Assembly (NCBI RefSeq): GCF_011397635.1
Contig: NC_064760.1
Location: 25,493,356 to 25,557,355, forward strand
DNA from: Epinephelus fuscoguttatus
Taxonomy: Eukaryota; Chordata; Actinopteri; Perciformes; Serranidae
DNA: 64,000 nt
Direction of reading: 5' to 3'
The stretch's first letter is position 1. Each line of letters begins with the position of its first letter. This document shows, in pieces, positions 1-12,436 of this stretch. A program made the translations under genes and the position numbers. The notes beneath the pieces were generated by a model. The model did not search any database and was not told the origin of the DNA. It saw only the letters and a program-made list of their open reading frames with translations.

Positions 1-1165
1 ACATGATAAAGGAGATAGGGTCACACGGCTCATTGAGACAAAGACGGAGATGGCTGGAAGGTTTACCTCGGTGTGCCACTAAACACAGGGCAAGACATAG
101 ACTGTGCACCCAGATACAAGACACATGGGCTGTTTAGAGCTTTCTCATGGAAATATGATCCCATGAGCAAATGTCAATCAATAATCAGTGTCACCCAGCT
201 GATGAGCACAATGCAACAAATCTAACTCAGACATCACAAGTTACAGGAGAGACTGTTTAACATTGAAAGTAGCCTTAAAGCACAGCACACATACTTTTCT
301 GCCTACCTTAATGGCAGCTGCATTTTGAAATAGTTTGCCAGCTCTTCCGGCCTGGATCTAATCCCTGTCCTCTGACTCCTCCACAGCCTCACCCTGACCT
401 TAAATAAACATTAGGGGCTTAATGTCTATCTCAAACATCCTACTCCCCGCTAATTGGAGTTTCACACAGCAAAGACACCCTGACCTGAATTGGAACAGGT
501 GGATAGATAAACTGTAAGTGGACTACACAATTGGCTTATGGGCTACAAGCTCTCACACACACACCAGCCAGTCAGCTTCACACACATGCGGTGGTGAGAG
601 AGGTAGCCTACTTACATCCTTCACTTTAATTAAAAGTAGGCCTAGGCTACGCTACCAGAATGTAGAAATACTCTGTTACAGGGGAGAATCCTCAAAATCT
701 ATCTTAAGAAAAAACCCAAAAGCATTAAAAGCATTTTGAAGAATGGTCACTCTTACATTGCAATTTCAAGGTGTATTAATTATATTAGGCTTTTTTTAAC
801 GGATTCATTAGCTACATATAGGCTACATGTTAACATTTAGATACTGTAGCTGGTCAGCGTGGAGGTGTAAGCTTTAAGTATACTGTAATTCATGGCAGAA
901 CATTGCATTATATTTTATAAACTGATAATGTGTTGTGTATGAAAGACACACACGCATTTATACCTAAACTGCCAATGCCAGAGTTATTTGTGGCGCAAAG
1001 CCAATATTCACACTCTCCTAGTATTTACATTTGCCTCTTATATTTACTTCTTTTTTCCTTAATTAGATTATGCGTGGTAGTTTATTGAAATAGGGCGACA
1101 CCCTAAGGTGGAAACGTGGCTCTCTCCGCCGCGGTGCATTGTGGGCTCATTTGGCTCACTCTCTG
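1..1165. other. upstream flank of rbm22, no gene seen
   Basis: No reading frame here looks like a conserved protein or has a convincing splice framework. The base composition is ordinary AT-rich teleost intergenic DNA. The last 100 bases (about 1075-1165) become GC-richer and contain short CpG-bearing stretches (CCGCCGCGG near 1127-1135), as expected for the promoter of a housekeeping gene. No TATA box is seen close to the start. Confidence 0.6.
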
Positions 1166-1178
1166 CAAAATGGCGACA
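1166..1178 (+). promoter_or_regulatory. YY1-like element over the rbm22 start codon
   Basis: The sequence CAAAATGGCGACA covers the initiation codon. It matches the known YY1 core (AANATGGCG), which in many vertebrate housekeeping genes sits just downstream of the transcription start and often includes the ATG. The motif is seen directly; its use is inferred. Confidence 0.5.
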
Positions 1179-4100
1179 TCCCTAGGATCCAACACCTACA
1201 ATAGACAGAACTGGGAAGACGCGGTAGGTTTAATCGGCTTCATAGCTTACCGGATCGGGAATATGACTGACAGAGTGTCTTTTTCTCTTATATTCAGTGA
1301 GTTAACATGATTATGAAAGCTACCAGCTTGCTACAAATCTGGTCGGTTTGCTTGTTAGCTTGTTAGCCAACCGTTAGCTAAAGTTAGCTAGTATAAGCGT
1401 GGCTGCTGCCTTTATAAAATGTTTCTGTTAGCTTCAATGTAAACGTTAATTCATAAAACAGAATAATATCATCTGAACCCAATAATAGTGAGCTACAGAA
1501 AATTGTCAATAACGTTAGAAATTAGGCTCAAAGCAAATACTCGGCTATTGTAACATTAGCATGTTTTATGCTAACGTTAGCTCCATGAGCTAGTGAAGGC
1601 TAGCACAAGCAGGCTAACAATAATAAAAGTGAAGTTACCTCACGCATGAGTTAATCCAAACCGAGCCAGTCCGACACATACGTTTTGCCTGCTATTTTAG
1701 GTCAGCTTGGTTCTTGGTGTGTCAGTCATATTTCTGTAAACCTGTATTATAACGATTTAATTGTATCGTTAGATTAGCAGGCGCTCACAGGAAATAACCA
1801 AATCCGCTTTCCTGACAGGTTAATCTCAATTTTATTTTACGATTTATGAAATTATCAGAAGAAACATGGTCTGTGTTGTAACCGGCTTTCAGTTGTTTTA
1901 TTATTTTAACCATGCTTGTCGCTGGTCATTGTGGGGAAACGAACTGATGTGACTTTGCATTTGAGCCATGTTAAAGTTAGCACAACTACCAGATTTGAAC
2001 TCTTGTATTTGTGCGTCAATCAACTGTATTTTTAATTCTCTTAAAAGGTTTACACACTACTATGTAAGGTATCAAACCCGTTTCCTCTCTTATACCATGA
2101 CACATCAGGATCTTCAGCCAATGTTGGTTTTAGTAAGACACCAGAATATAAACTTTGCAACCTTAGACTGCGTCGTTAACGCTTGAGCCCCAAGAGCTGC
2201 TTATATTTAGGTGTTTGGCTGATGCTGTCAGTTGGATGGATTAAGGCGAGGTCATTTTCAGCAGCCTGCACGTAGATTGAAACAGCATCCTTTGACAGAT
2301 GGAAAAGGAGTGAGCAAGTCCCATTTCACTCCCTGTAGTCACACATGTAACATTGCCAAGGCAAAGAGAAACTGAGAATGTTACTGCTTGAGATAACTTG
2401 TACCAGGAGACCATTGGGTGGATAACAGATTTGGTGCATGGATTTTACTAAATGAATATCTGTTTGTCTCTTGTCTTTGCAGGATTTTCCAATTCTGTGT
2501 CAGACATGTTTAGGAGAAAACCCTTACATCCGTATGGTGAGTGTCATCATAATGATTTGGAGGTTATTTTCTCGTACTGTTGATACCAGTCGATGTGCAG
2601 GTTAAAATCTATCTATGCTTTCTTTTACAGACAAAGGAGAAATATGGGAAAGAATGCAAGGTATGTTTTGCATTGATACTTGAAAATTTATTTCCGCAGA
2701 ACACTACATGACACAGATTAAACTCTGAACACCATGTACCCTGCATAATCATTTTTTATTCTTTGCCTGTCAGATCTGTGCTCGTCCCTTCACTGTGTTC
2801 CGGTGGTGTCCAGGGACACGAATGCGTTTCAAGAAAACTGAAGTCTGTCAGACTTGCAGTAAAATGAAGAATGTTTGTCAGACGTGTCTGCTGGACCTGG
2901 AGTATGGTAAGTCTCTGCAACTGACTCCTTTTTGTTGTGCATTGTTTATGGCTTGCTGAAGTATATACAATAGCTGTGTGATTTTAATCCTCTTGTCACA
3001 TTTCTTGTTTATCAGGTTTGCCTATCCAGGTCAGAGACACAGGGCTGTCAGTGAAAGATGATGTTCCCAAGTCAGATGTGAACAAAGAGTACTACACACA
3101 GAACATGGAGAGAGAGGTAATAATGGCTCTCTGATGCAAACAAACAATGTTTTTTTTAATGTTTACTGTGATTTTCATACATATACAATTGCTAAAACTA
3201 GTATAAATTGAGTATCTACCTGGCTCGATTTTTATTTTAATGATTTGTCTTCCCTAACCAATAGAAAAGGTTTGGACTGGTTTGGGCATTTCTTTAATTT
3301 CACAATTAATAACAAACTGAAGTGTGGATTTGAACCAACAGTAGCACTTTATTGGTTTGGTTCACCTGTAAGATTTAGCTACGATAGGGGACATAGCAGG
3401 ACATCTTTAAGTAGTCTGTGTGTCCCTCTAAGGTTTGGATTTTTTTTGTCACTGATCTCTTGTGTCCGTTTGAACCTTTGTGCTCCCAGATAGCCAATTC
3501 TGATGGTACTCGGCCAGTGGGCCAGCTAGGAAAAGCACCCAGCTCTAGTGATATGTTGCTGAAACTTGCCCGGACCACTCCATACTACAAGAGGAACCGG
3601 CCGCACATCTGCTCCTTCTGGGTGAAGGGAGAGTGTAAAAGAGGGGAGGAGTGTCCCTATAGGTGAGTGACAGGCCACAGTTGCAGTTCATTAGGTGTCA
3701 AACTTGGTGTTGTGGGTTCAGCAGTGTGCGCTTATTGTTTCTTGTCTTGATTTTTTGAGTACTTATTACCATAGGAAAAATAGAAATTGGTGTGTTCTTT
3801 TTGTTCTGACTGTAATTTCCTTATATTTGTTACAGTTGTCGCACTGTCAGCATTTTCTCAATATGGTTCTCCATTTCACACAGGCACGAGAAGCCAACAG
3901 ATCCTGATGACCCTCTAGCCGACCAGAATATTAAGGACCGTTACTACGGCATTAATGACCCAGTAGCTGACAAGCTGCTGAAACGGGCCTCAACTATGCC
4001 CCGACTGGACCCACCAGACGACAAGTCTATCACCACCCTCTACATAGGGGGTTTGGGAGATACTGTCACTGATGGAGATCTCAAGTAAGTATTTCTGTTT

Positions 4101-6270
4101 CATAACAACTGTACATCGTCCTGTGGTCATTTCGGGCAGGGTCATAAAAGAACTGTTGTATAAGTTTTAAACCTCTAACTTCAAATGTTTTGGGTCTAAT
4201 GAACTTTTATCTGTTTGATTGTAGGAGTCACTTTTACCAATTTGGCGAGATTCGCACCATTACCATAGTACAGAGGCAGCAGTGTGCCTTCATCCAGTTT
4301 GCCACTCGGCAGTCAGCTGAAATGGCTGCTGAGAAGTCTTTCAACAAACTCATCATTAATGGACGGAGGCTCACTGTCAAATGGGGAAGGTAAGAAACAA
4401 ATCAAGAAGGGAAGAGTGTTTCATTCATTAGGAATGCCGTGGTGAGAAGATTTTCCCACTGATTAATTAACAGCTTGACAACACTGGTGTTACCGATTAC
4501 ACTGGGCATTTTACAAGAAAAGATATTCGTTGATGGTGTGTGTGTAGATAAGAGGTGTTGCCTCCAGATACTGCCACCTTCATCGGACAAAAATTACAGT
4601 TAGCCTCCTTAATGTTTTCACGTTTCCTATTAGCACTGGGTTTAAACCTGAAATTTTTGCTTTGCTTCTGACACCAAATCTTTCGCTTTCGTCTTGTCAG
4701 CCATCTTGTTACTCTCGTCACTTCATGAGTGAAATCTGACTCCTGCTACTCTGTGATGCAGCTTTACTTCTGCTGGTGTACAGAGCAGACTCTTTCACTT
4801 GCTAATTGTAGCATCTGTCATCGGACTGAGAATTGATAACAAGCTTAGCCACAAATCACTTTTTTTATTTGATAAATGTGGCTGCTGATTCGTGAAACTG
4901 AACTAAATGGGTTTTATTTCTATTTACAAAAACTAAGCAAAATTACAGTGGGCTGCCCAAACACTATGCAACACCAACTACCGTGGCAAGCCAAGCATAG
5001 AGTAGATGCAACCCAAAAAAAAGCACTCCTGCCATCAAAAATTCGTAGCTTTCATACAGCCCTACTAAGTGGAGCCACATGGGAGGAGAAGTGAAGATTT
5101 GTAGTGATAATTTGCGTATTAAATGCCTGGTGGTGTTCAGAGTGCGTGTGTATTTGAAAGTAACAGCCTAGAATAATGCTACAGTCACAACTGAGAGTAA
5201 ACTAGTGACTGCAGTGCTCTGAAATATTATTACCCACACAATAAAAGCTTTACCACAGCAAGGAATTAGTGCACAGCAGGTCACTTCAACTTTATTGTTC
5301 TGGACAGAATTCTTCTGCTGCACACTGTTAAGTGGAATTAAATAAAGTGTTGTGATTTGATATGAACAGTAGAACATGAATTGTTTGTCTTTTTAGGTCT
5401 CAGGCAGCAAGAGGGAAGGAAGGCATCAAAGATGGTGTCAGTGAGATGGGCACCAGACTTGATCCTGTACCTGGACTGCCTGGAGGTGAGTCTGTAAACA
5501 CAGGGAGAGCTGGAATTTTTGTGTGTGCTTGTGTACGCATTGTAACATAGTCATGTGAGTGCAATTTCAAGTCGTCTCTTAAGTCTACATTGTGTCAGTT
5601 GTTGCTGGCTCTTTCCTTTTTTTTGTTCATATATAATAGAAAATTGTTGGGATTAATAGTGGAAATTAAAATGGTTAAAACGTATTTGTTGTTTCTATAA
5701 TTCTGTTTCTCTTTGTGCTGTAGCTCTTCCTCCACCACCAGCTTTGGATGAAGAAACTCCTGCAAATTACTTCAACCTGGATCCCAGCACCTCTCCTGCG
5801 ATCATGAACATTGCTCTGCCCCCACCTCCAGGCATCAACCCGCCTCCTCCAGGTAAAATCATAACCATTGATGCAGCTTATATCACAAGCACAGTAACAG
5901 AAGTCAAAAATAAAACAGTTATTTAGAGCAATCCCATTAAATTTATACTGCTATTATAGTAACTGTGGTAATCTCAATCTGTTATTGAACACAACACATT
6001 TTTGCAAAGCAGCTGAAAAGAGTTTATTAATCAGGTAGCATGGTGTGAATTATGTAAACACACTGATAATAGATGCTTAATGGTGTATTCTTTTTCTTTT
6101 CTTTTGCTCAATCAGGTTTTGGTCCTCCGATGTTTCACCCCATGGGTCCCATGGCTCCACCTATCCCCCCTCCAATGAGCATGAGACCTCCTGGTCAAAT
6201 CCACTACCCCTCCCAGGATCCTCAGCGCATGGGTGCGCATGCTGCACATGGCTCGCGTCATGGTGATTAG
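1170..6270 (+). CDS. rbm22: pre-mRNA-splicing factor RBM22
   Basis: RBM22 (yeast Cwc2/Ecm2 relative) is a nuclear spliceosome protein that contacts U6 snRNA and the pre-mRNA near the catalytic centre. Eleven coding exons join in phase: 1170-1223, 2483-2536, 2631-2660, 2774-2906, 3016-3116, 3490-3662, 3884-4084, 4225-4389, 5397-5485, 5724-5852, 6116-6270, giving 427 aa (human about 420). The N-terminus [18 protein letters not shown] is essentially the vertebrate start. It is followed by a cysteine-rich zinc-binding region (CQTC, CKIC, CQTCS, CQTCLL). A CCCH finger has Cys165, Cys173, Cys179 and His183. One RRM spans about 230-305, with RNP2 LYIGGL and RNP1 QQCAFIQF. The tail is Pro-rich and ends in a [13 protein letters not shown]-type segment as in mammals. 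Codon use and splice sites are normal and nothing is broken. Confidence 0.97.
4402..5396 (+). other. rbm22 intron 8, nothing coding
   Basis: This is the 1.0 kb intron between the second RRM exon and the exon beginning SQAARG. No conserved frame, RNA gene or clear mobile element is visible in it. Confidence 0.5.
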
Positions 6271-6840
6271 CTGCTAGAGTGAAGTCACACAGCCGACAGG
6301 TGTCATTCTTTTTCTAATGTCAGACCTGGTCAGGTGCTTTCACCTCAGATGCTGTCAGCGGGCCTGAAACCTGCAGATGACTTCTGGGAGAAAACACAGT
6401 TATGTCTTACAGGATAACATCTGATTTATCATGCCACCTGCAGTGCAGTGAACAAACTGAACAAGGACCCTCTGTGTTTCGGGAAAGACAACCAGGATCT
6501 TACAAGACGACTCTGTCACTACTCGCAGTTACAAAGTACTAGATCAGCATCAGCAGACTTTCAGAATGAGAGTAGTGGCCCAATGTGATCAGGACCATGT
6601 GGTTTTTACAGGCTCCTGCGGTCGGAGCCGTTGTACATATAAAAATGTAAACTGTCAGTTTAAGCTTGTATTTGTCACACTGTGCAACATTGAGTAGAAA
6701 TCTGAGGAGCAAAAATTTTTTAAAGCTTTTAATTTTCAGTTACTTTTTTATTTGACACAAACTTAATATTCCACAGCATATTGACTTTGTTTATTGTAAG
6801 GCTTACATTGTTTTCACTTGTCATTAAAATGACCTAATTT
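6271..6840 (+). other. rbm22: rbm22 3' UTR with poly(A) signal
   Basis: The sequence after the TGA stop has no conserved frame. A variant poly(A) signal ATTAAA lies at 6823-6828, where the transcript probably ends. The next recognisable sequence is a short inverted-repeat element starting at 6908. Confidence 0.5.
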
Positions 6841-6907
6841 TGTCATTGATCATGTGCGAGTTCATGTTGTTCATTAACACTCCTGCTGAGTTATCTCCTA
6901 CAGTTGC

Positions 6908-7253
6908 CAGGGTTCCCACGGGCCTTTGAAATCCTTGATTGTTTGCGAATTTGAGAGGAAAAAATCATGGCCTTGAATGTTTTTTTAAATAGCTGGCACA
7001 AACATGAATCATTGAAAGTGCTTGGATTTATTTATTTTGTGCAAGAGTAAAAATTGTAGTTCTTCTGATATTGTCAGTCATCACTGTATCAGCACATTTG
7101 AGAGGCATTCATACATATAAGCCTCTCTGTTTTTAATTGTGTAATTAACCTTGATCCATGTTTCAAGCTTTTCCGCGTTGGGTCTTTCAATGAGGGTAAA
7201 ATGGGCCTGGAAAGTCCTTGAATTTGATGTAGATCAAGGTGTGGGAACCCTGA
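6908..7253. mobile_element. short inverted-terminal-repeat DNA element (MITE)
   Basis: About 350 bases start CAGGGTTCCCACGG and end GTGGGAACCCTG, which are reverse complements. The inside contains TCATGGCCTTGAAT on one side and GGAAAGTCCTTGAATT on the other, so the arms pair for most of their length. There is no coding capacity. This is a non-autonomous DNA transposon, possibly hAT-like judging by the CAG...CTG ends; no clear target duplication was found. Confidence 0.7.
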
Positions 7254-7636
7254 TTTGCTCTTGCACAGTATTACTGGACAAAGGGGGAGATGAAAATGTA
7301 CAGTTACAGCGTATAAATGATGAGATGCAGACTGGGAGAGGGGACAGAAGGGTGTCAGGTATTGACATTGATGGGATCAGATACTGCGAAGGATAGCAAA
7401 AGGAAAGCTGTAGAGCTTGTGGCAGTGTTGTCAGGGACTCGACTGTAGTGATGAACAGATTCCAGCAGTCAGGGTTTACCTTGTCTGGCCAAGCAGCAGC
7501 AAACCACTTTATGTATCATGCAGGAGTGTTTCTCTCTCTCCTGCAGTGCCCACTGATTAACAGAGGTATCATCTTTGCAGGAAGTGAGCAGCAAGCATAG
7601 ATCAGTGCTTTAGTCTTAAGCTGATCAGCCCCCTTT
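7254..7636. other. myoz3 3' side, probable 3' UTR, no other gene
   Basis: This interval between the MITE and the myoz3 stop codon should contain the myoz3 3' UTR on the minus strand. No canonical AATAAA was recognised on that strand and no conserved frame is present. Confidence 0.4.
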
Positions 7637-10600
7637 TCATAGTTCATTAGATTCAGGGCAGTGATCAATTCCCCATCCCCTGGGTGCTCTGTTGAAGTTG
7701 GGCCGTCGACACATGCGCTCCAGAGCGATGCCCGGCAGGTTCTGGGATTCCACCGCCTCAAAGCCAATCACTGGGATGACCCTCCTGCTTGCCATAGCTC
7801 CTCCGAATGGCATGGCGGATCTGAGAGACAAAAAAGAGTTGTTACTAAGCAGGCTGAGTGCGTTGTGTTTCATGGTCCTGACAGAACATGACCCGAGGTA
7901 TCACATGGCTCAGCCTCCTTCCCGTAAAGGGGGAAACTTTCAAATAATACATGATATCCAATCTGGTCAGCTCTGATTTGAACCAGAAAGTCAGCTGGGA
8001 TTTAGGATGACTCAAACTGGGTGTGGGCTGAACTTTTTTACTCCTTGTGTAGCCGCTCTGACCATTAGAGTTTAGATTTAATTAAGGCTTCACAATAATC
8101 TTAAGGGCGTAAACAGATCCGTCCACAGGGGGTACAGTTCCAGACTGGCTGGCAGAAACCGACTGATTGACAGCCTTAATTGAGTAAAGTCAGAGTTTGT
8201 CTTTCATACATTCTCCATTTCTCCATCTGCCCAAGCTTAACCTTTGTGCTGCCTCGCTGCTGCGATGCGATTCCTTGTGTGCCAGGAGAAAGGTGATTCC
8301 CTTTCGTGCGTAATCTGTCTTGTGAGGGGCATTAAAAGCTGGCAGCCCCCTCAGTGGATCATCTTTCAAGAGCCAAGGTTCAAAATAGCCATCACGCAGC
8401 AACACTCCCAAGGAGGTGCAGGCCAGAGATTCATTTTCAAACTGTGGAAAAATGGAGTGGAGCCGAGGGAGGAGATGATTGTGATGGATGATACGGTTAG
8501 GTCATCTGCGGGTCTATTTGAGGATGGGTGGGTCTGACCGCCTGTTCCTCCGACTGAATAGGATTTAACAAATCAAAGGCAGATTTACCTGTTGAAGCAC
8601 CTGTAGTTGGCTGGTTGTAGCCCTTGTGGGAGCTGGGGCAGCTGGGTATAGATGGTGTTCAGGAGCTCTGTGTTGTCTCCCAAAGCCTCTCTCCATGGGG
8701 AACTGAAGGATTTGGGGATTACTGTTGTGTTGAACTTCTCATGAGGAATATCTTTGAGAGGACCAGAATATCCTGATAAAAACAAGTCCAATGTCAGTCA
8801 ATAAAAATGACATACAAGTATGGGTAAAATCAAAGCTTTGTTACTTTAATTTGGGGTAATTTTTAAATTCAGTGTAAGCTAAATAAACCTCCCCTTTGTT
8901 CAGAAAAAAAGATTCCTTTGGTTTTAAAACTAATAACCAAACCCATTAGGTAACTTCAGAGAAAGCAAGCCCCAACAAAGCACCAACAGATCTAATATTC
9001 ATATAAATCTCTTTGATGTCACTCCTGTCAACAATAGCAACTACAGTAATTAGATCTCAGTGTGAATCCCGGATAATAAACAGAGCCCAGCTCGCTGTCA
9101 GTCAGACTGTAAGCAGTGCCTTCTGTCAGGACTAATACACAACAGCACTCAGCAAAGATGCTCACATAACTGCTTTCTGCAAACTGCCAGCTCTCCTGGC
9201 ACTGATAATAGGAAAAGTAATTTATTTGCTCAATAAATTTCCATATGAAAAGTGAACACTAGCAAAAGTAAGATGCAGTGTCCATGCATTGCCAAAGCGT
9301 TCGGCATGGTGGTGAGTTAGTTCTGTGGCAGTCTGTGGCTTTACGTTACCGTGTGTTACCATTTACCTGGAGCGAGGACATCAGGACTGCCCTTCTTTGC
9401 TACAGTCTTCTGAAGGTTCATGACCAGGCTATGCTTACCAGGGATGGAGAAAGTCTGGTTCTCTTTTCCTCCCTGCAGCTCTGGGATGGCCTGTGGGGGA
9501 GGAATGGCTTCTGCATGGACCTGGGAAATGGACAGTGTTGGATATCTGTGAATTTATGTCAGTTTTCCCCTCTATTCAAAGGTTTATTTGTCGCATATTT
9601 TCAACATGTGCAGTGAAGTAGGGATGGCATACTATTTTTATTAATTTAAATTATAAATATATGTAATATCATGGAGGTAGGAAGGTGTTTCAACAGAAAG
9701 CCTGCATTAAAAACTTGAGGTGTGGGGTATGAAAAAAGTGAGCTTTTGGGAGGCAGTTAAAGACACCACTGAATTGTGTTACGGGAAGTTAAAGCTTTTT
9801 TGGATCTTGTCCCAAACTGAAGACAAAGAGTTATTCATCAGCCTCCGCTGCTCCCATATTGTCCATTTGTCTCGCTAACAAGTGCATTACTAAACTGCTG
9901 GAGTACCCCTGTAATATTTCCTCTTAAAAAGGGTAATTGGTTATTAAGGATATTCCTGTCTGATTAAAAATAATTTCCCATTACTCATGTATATTCACTC
10001 ATCAAGGCGCAATCAGCCCGTTTTGAGCGTGCAGCTATTGTGATAAGATGATAAATGTCTGTTAGTGTACTCCAAAGACAGAAGACAGCAGACACTGAGA
10101 AAGGTCAGATAAGAGTCAGACATCGCTAGCCATTAATCGCAGCTCTTTGATCAATACTGCAAGGAGCTGTTATTAAGAATTAAAGGACTACTTCACCCAC
10201 AAAATGATCATTCGTATATCAATTATTCAACTGCTCTACTTGAATTTGTGGCAAACGCTCTCACATGCCTCCACGGTGAACAAAGAATCCAAAAAACTGA
10301 GGAAATTCATGATTAATCGGATGAAAAGGCATGTGTGTTGAACTATATCAAAACATCTATTTACAAGCTCTCACACAACCCATGCAGTGTAATCCAAGTC
10401 TCATTTATCCAGTCGTATGCTCAGTGCTTCCCCAAAGCATGCTTTTTTGCTAAAACCCTACTATTTAAAACACTTCTGCATAAACAGTCTTGTGCACAGA
10501 CAAGTAGCGTCCCAGGGTAAGTGCGCTACTTGTATGCGGAGGTGTTTTAAATAGTAAGGTATTAGCAAAAATGTATGTTTGGGAAGCACGGTGCACACAA

Positions 10601-12205
10601 CTGGATAAATAGATCGTACTGCATGAGTTGTGTGAGAGTTTGTAAACAGATGCTTTCTGCAGCTGTTAAATTTGGCCCCCTCTTACTCCACTTCATCAAG
10701 ACTTTTCTCAGTTTTTGGATTCTTCATTCACCGCGGAGGCAGTTCTCTTCACAAACTCAGTGTTACGCGTGGTGAGTAATCAATACGCAGATGATCATTT
10801 TGTGGATGAAGTATTCCTTTAACCACGTCTCAGAAATACAGGTGCATTGTTCTGGGTGTTTAGGTCGCAGTGAGGTCAGTGGATAGGAGTCGTCGTGTGT
10901 TATGCTCCGTCTCTCAGTTCCTCACAGTGTTGGTTTTGTAAACAGGACCATTCGCAGCATCCTCCAGTGTGAACTTCTCCACCCTCTTCTGTCTCTCCTG
11001 AAACATGCGAGAGCCCCGATTAGACGGGAGGTTGAGCTCCTCCATCATCACGTCCTTTGGAACGCTGATCTTCTTCCCAAGGTTCAGACCCCCTGGCACA
11101 ACACGGCAGACAAATGACGGTGCTTTAATAAGTCATTACATTTAATCTCCTCATGCATTTTCAAAATGGAAGTTTCAGAGCAGAGATGTCTGTTTGCCGC
11201 AGGTCTTTATGCTGTGTGGCGTAGCATGGGGTGAAGAGGTGACTCTAACCTTGCATAAATACATCATGACATTTAGTGGCTAGTGCAAAGGCAATGATAA
11301 CAGCAACTTCCAGACATTCGGAAAGAGAAGGGAAGTAACACAGACTAATAAGGACCTTTGGCACAATGTCTCCTCTGATCTTCTTGTTTCTGTCGACTTT
11401 AAACAGCTGAGGGGCACTGATATAAAAAAGCCAAACTGTGTGCAGCATCACTAAGTTGGTATCCGCACAGCTTTTGCTCAAGGTCTCTTCTCGTGTTATA
11501 TCATGGCACAGTGGAGGGTCTGAAATAGCCTCGAGATGATGTCAAGGGGTGTGTAATGTTTGTTGTGGTCCAGGGTTGCATGGGTAACTGGGCATATAAA
11601 TAGGATCTTTGGATGAAAGACTCATGTAAGAGCAGATGGCCCTCTTTCTCGCACATAAAAAAATGTTAGGAGAAGTCTGTGCATGTGCCGCCCTTGAGGC
11701 GTTGCCTTTGATCGTCTTGAGCAAAATTCAGTGGTGGGAGTCAAATTTTGCTGAGTTTAGGAGACTTGGTTTCAAAGCTGGCGGGCAGTGCTAGAAAACA
11801 AACAACTGGGATAGTCCCTGCTGGAATGTTTGGAGAATTTCAACAACACACTTGCACTCCTGGGATTTTGAGTGTAGGGCTATATCACATGTGTCCCCAC
11901 TCTGGGGTTACACACTTTGATGTTTGGCTTAATTACATCTGACAGCCCGGGCTTGTGATCACACAGTATGACTGTTTGAATATGGGTTTAAATACATGCA
12001 AGAGCATACCAATTTCTTGACACAATATGTTAACTAATAAGTGCATTAGCTTACTTCCAAATATTGCAGATGTGTATGTCAGTTCTGTCTTAAATTAACT
12101 CATCACACCCCATCGACACTTACCTCCCCTGGCCCCCTTAGACAGAGCCTTAGCCTGCAACATCCTCTGCTTGGTCATGTCATCCAGGCCTGACTGCATC
12201 ATCAT
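7637..12205 (-). CDS. myoz3: myozenin-3 (calsarcin-3)
   Basis: Myozenins are Z-disc proteins of striated muscle that bind calcineurin, alpha-actinin, filamin C, telethonin and LDB3/ZASP. Five coding exons on the minus strand join in phase: 12205-12124, 11092-10926, 9520-9367, 8772-8589, 7820-7637, giving 256 aa (human MYOZ3 251). Family blocks are seen in order: LNLGKKISVPKDVMMEEL, the NRGSRMF block, GYSGPLKDIPHEKFNTT, SPWREAL, FNRSAMPFGG and FNRAPRGW. The C-terminus CPESNEL resembles the MYOZ3 ending LPESEEL and marks this as myozenin 3 rather than 1 or 2. The start was taken as the first of three consecutive ATGs; a splice acceptor nine bases upstream implies a non-coding first exon. Large fold-back elements occupy intron 2 and the 5' flank. 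Position next to rbm22 matches human chromosome 5. Confidence 0.93.
10180..10822. mobile_element. 643-bp near-palindromic fold-back element, TTAA-flanked
   Basis: The left end reads TTAA-AGGACTACTTCACCCA and the right end TGGATGAAGTATTCCT-TTAA. The two halves are inverted copies of about 300 bases meeting near 10500. For example CTACTATTTAAAACAC (about 10460) pairs with GTGTTTTAAATAGTAAGG (about 10543), and CTCACACAACCCATGCAG with CTGCATGAGTTGTGTGAG. There is no transposase. It is a non-autonomous DNA transposon in myoz3 intron 2. A shorter relative lies at 44226-44508. Confidence 0.85.
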
Positions 12206-12436
12206 TATCTTCCTCTGATGGACACAGATGTTGTCATGTGAATTATTTTAAGGAAATTACTATTTCATAAGGATTTTTCTAAATTGTTTTATGATACTTA
12301 TTTAGTGTCAAAATCAAGAAAAAGTCTTCTATATCTTAAACTCAGATATGCCACAAGTCGTAAGAGCACCTCCATTATGTTGTGAGTAAATTACATCAGT
12401 CATGTCTCCAGGAAATGCCTGTACTGATATTTTGCT

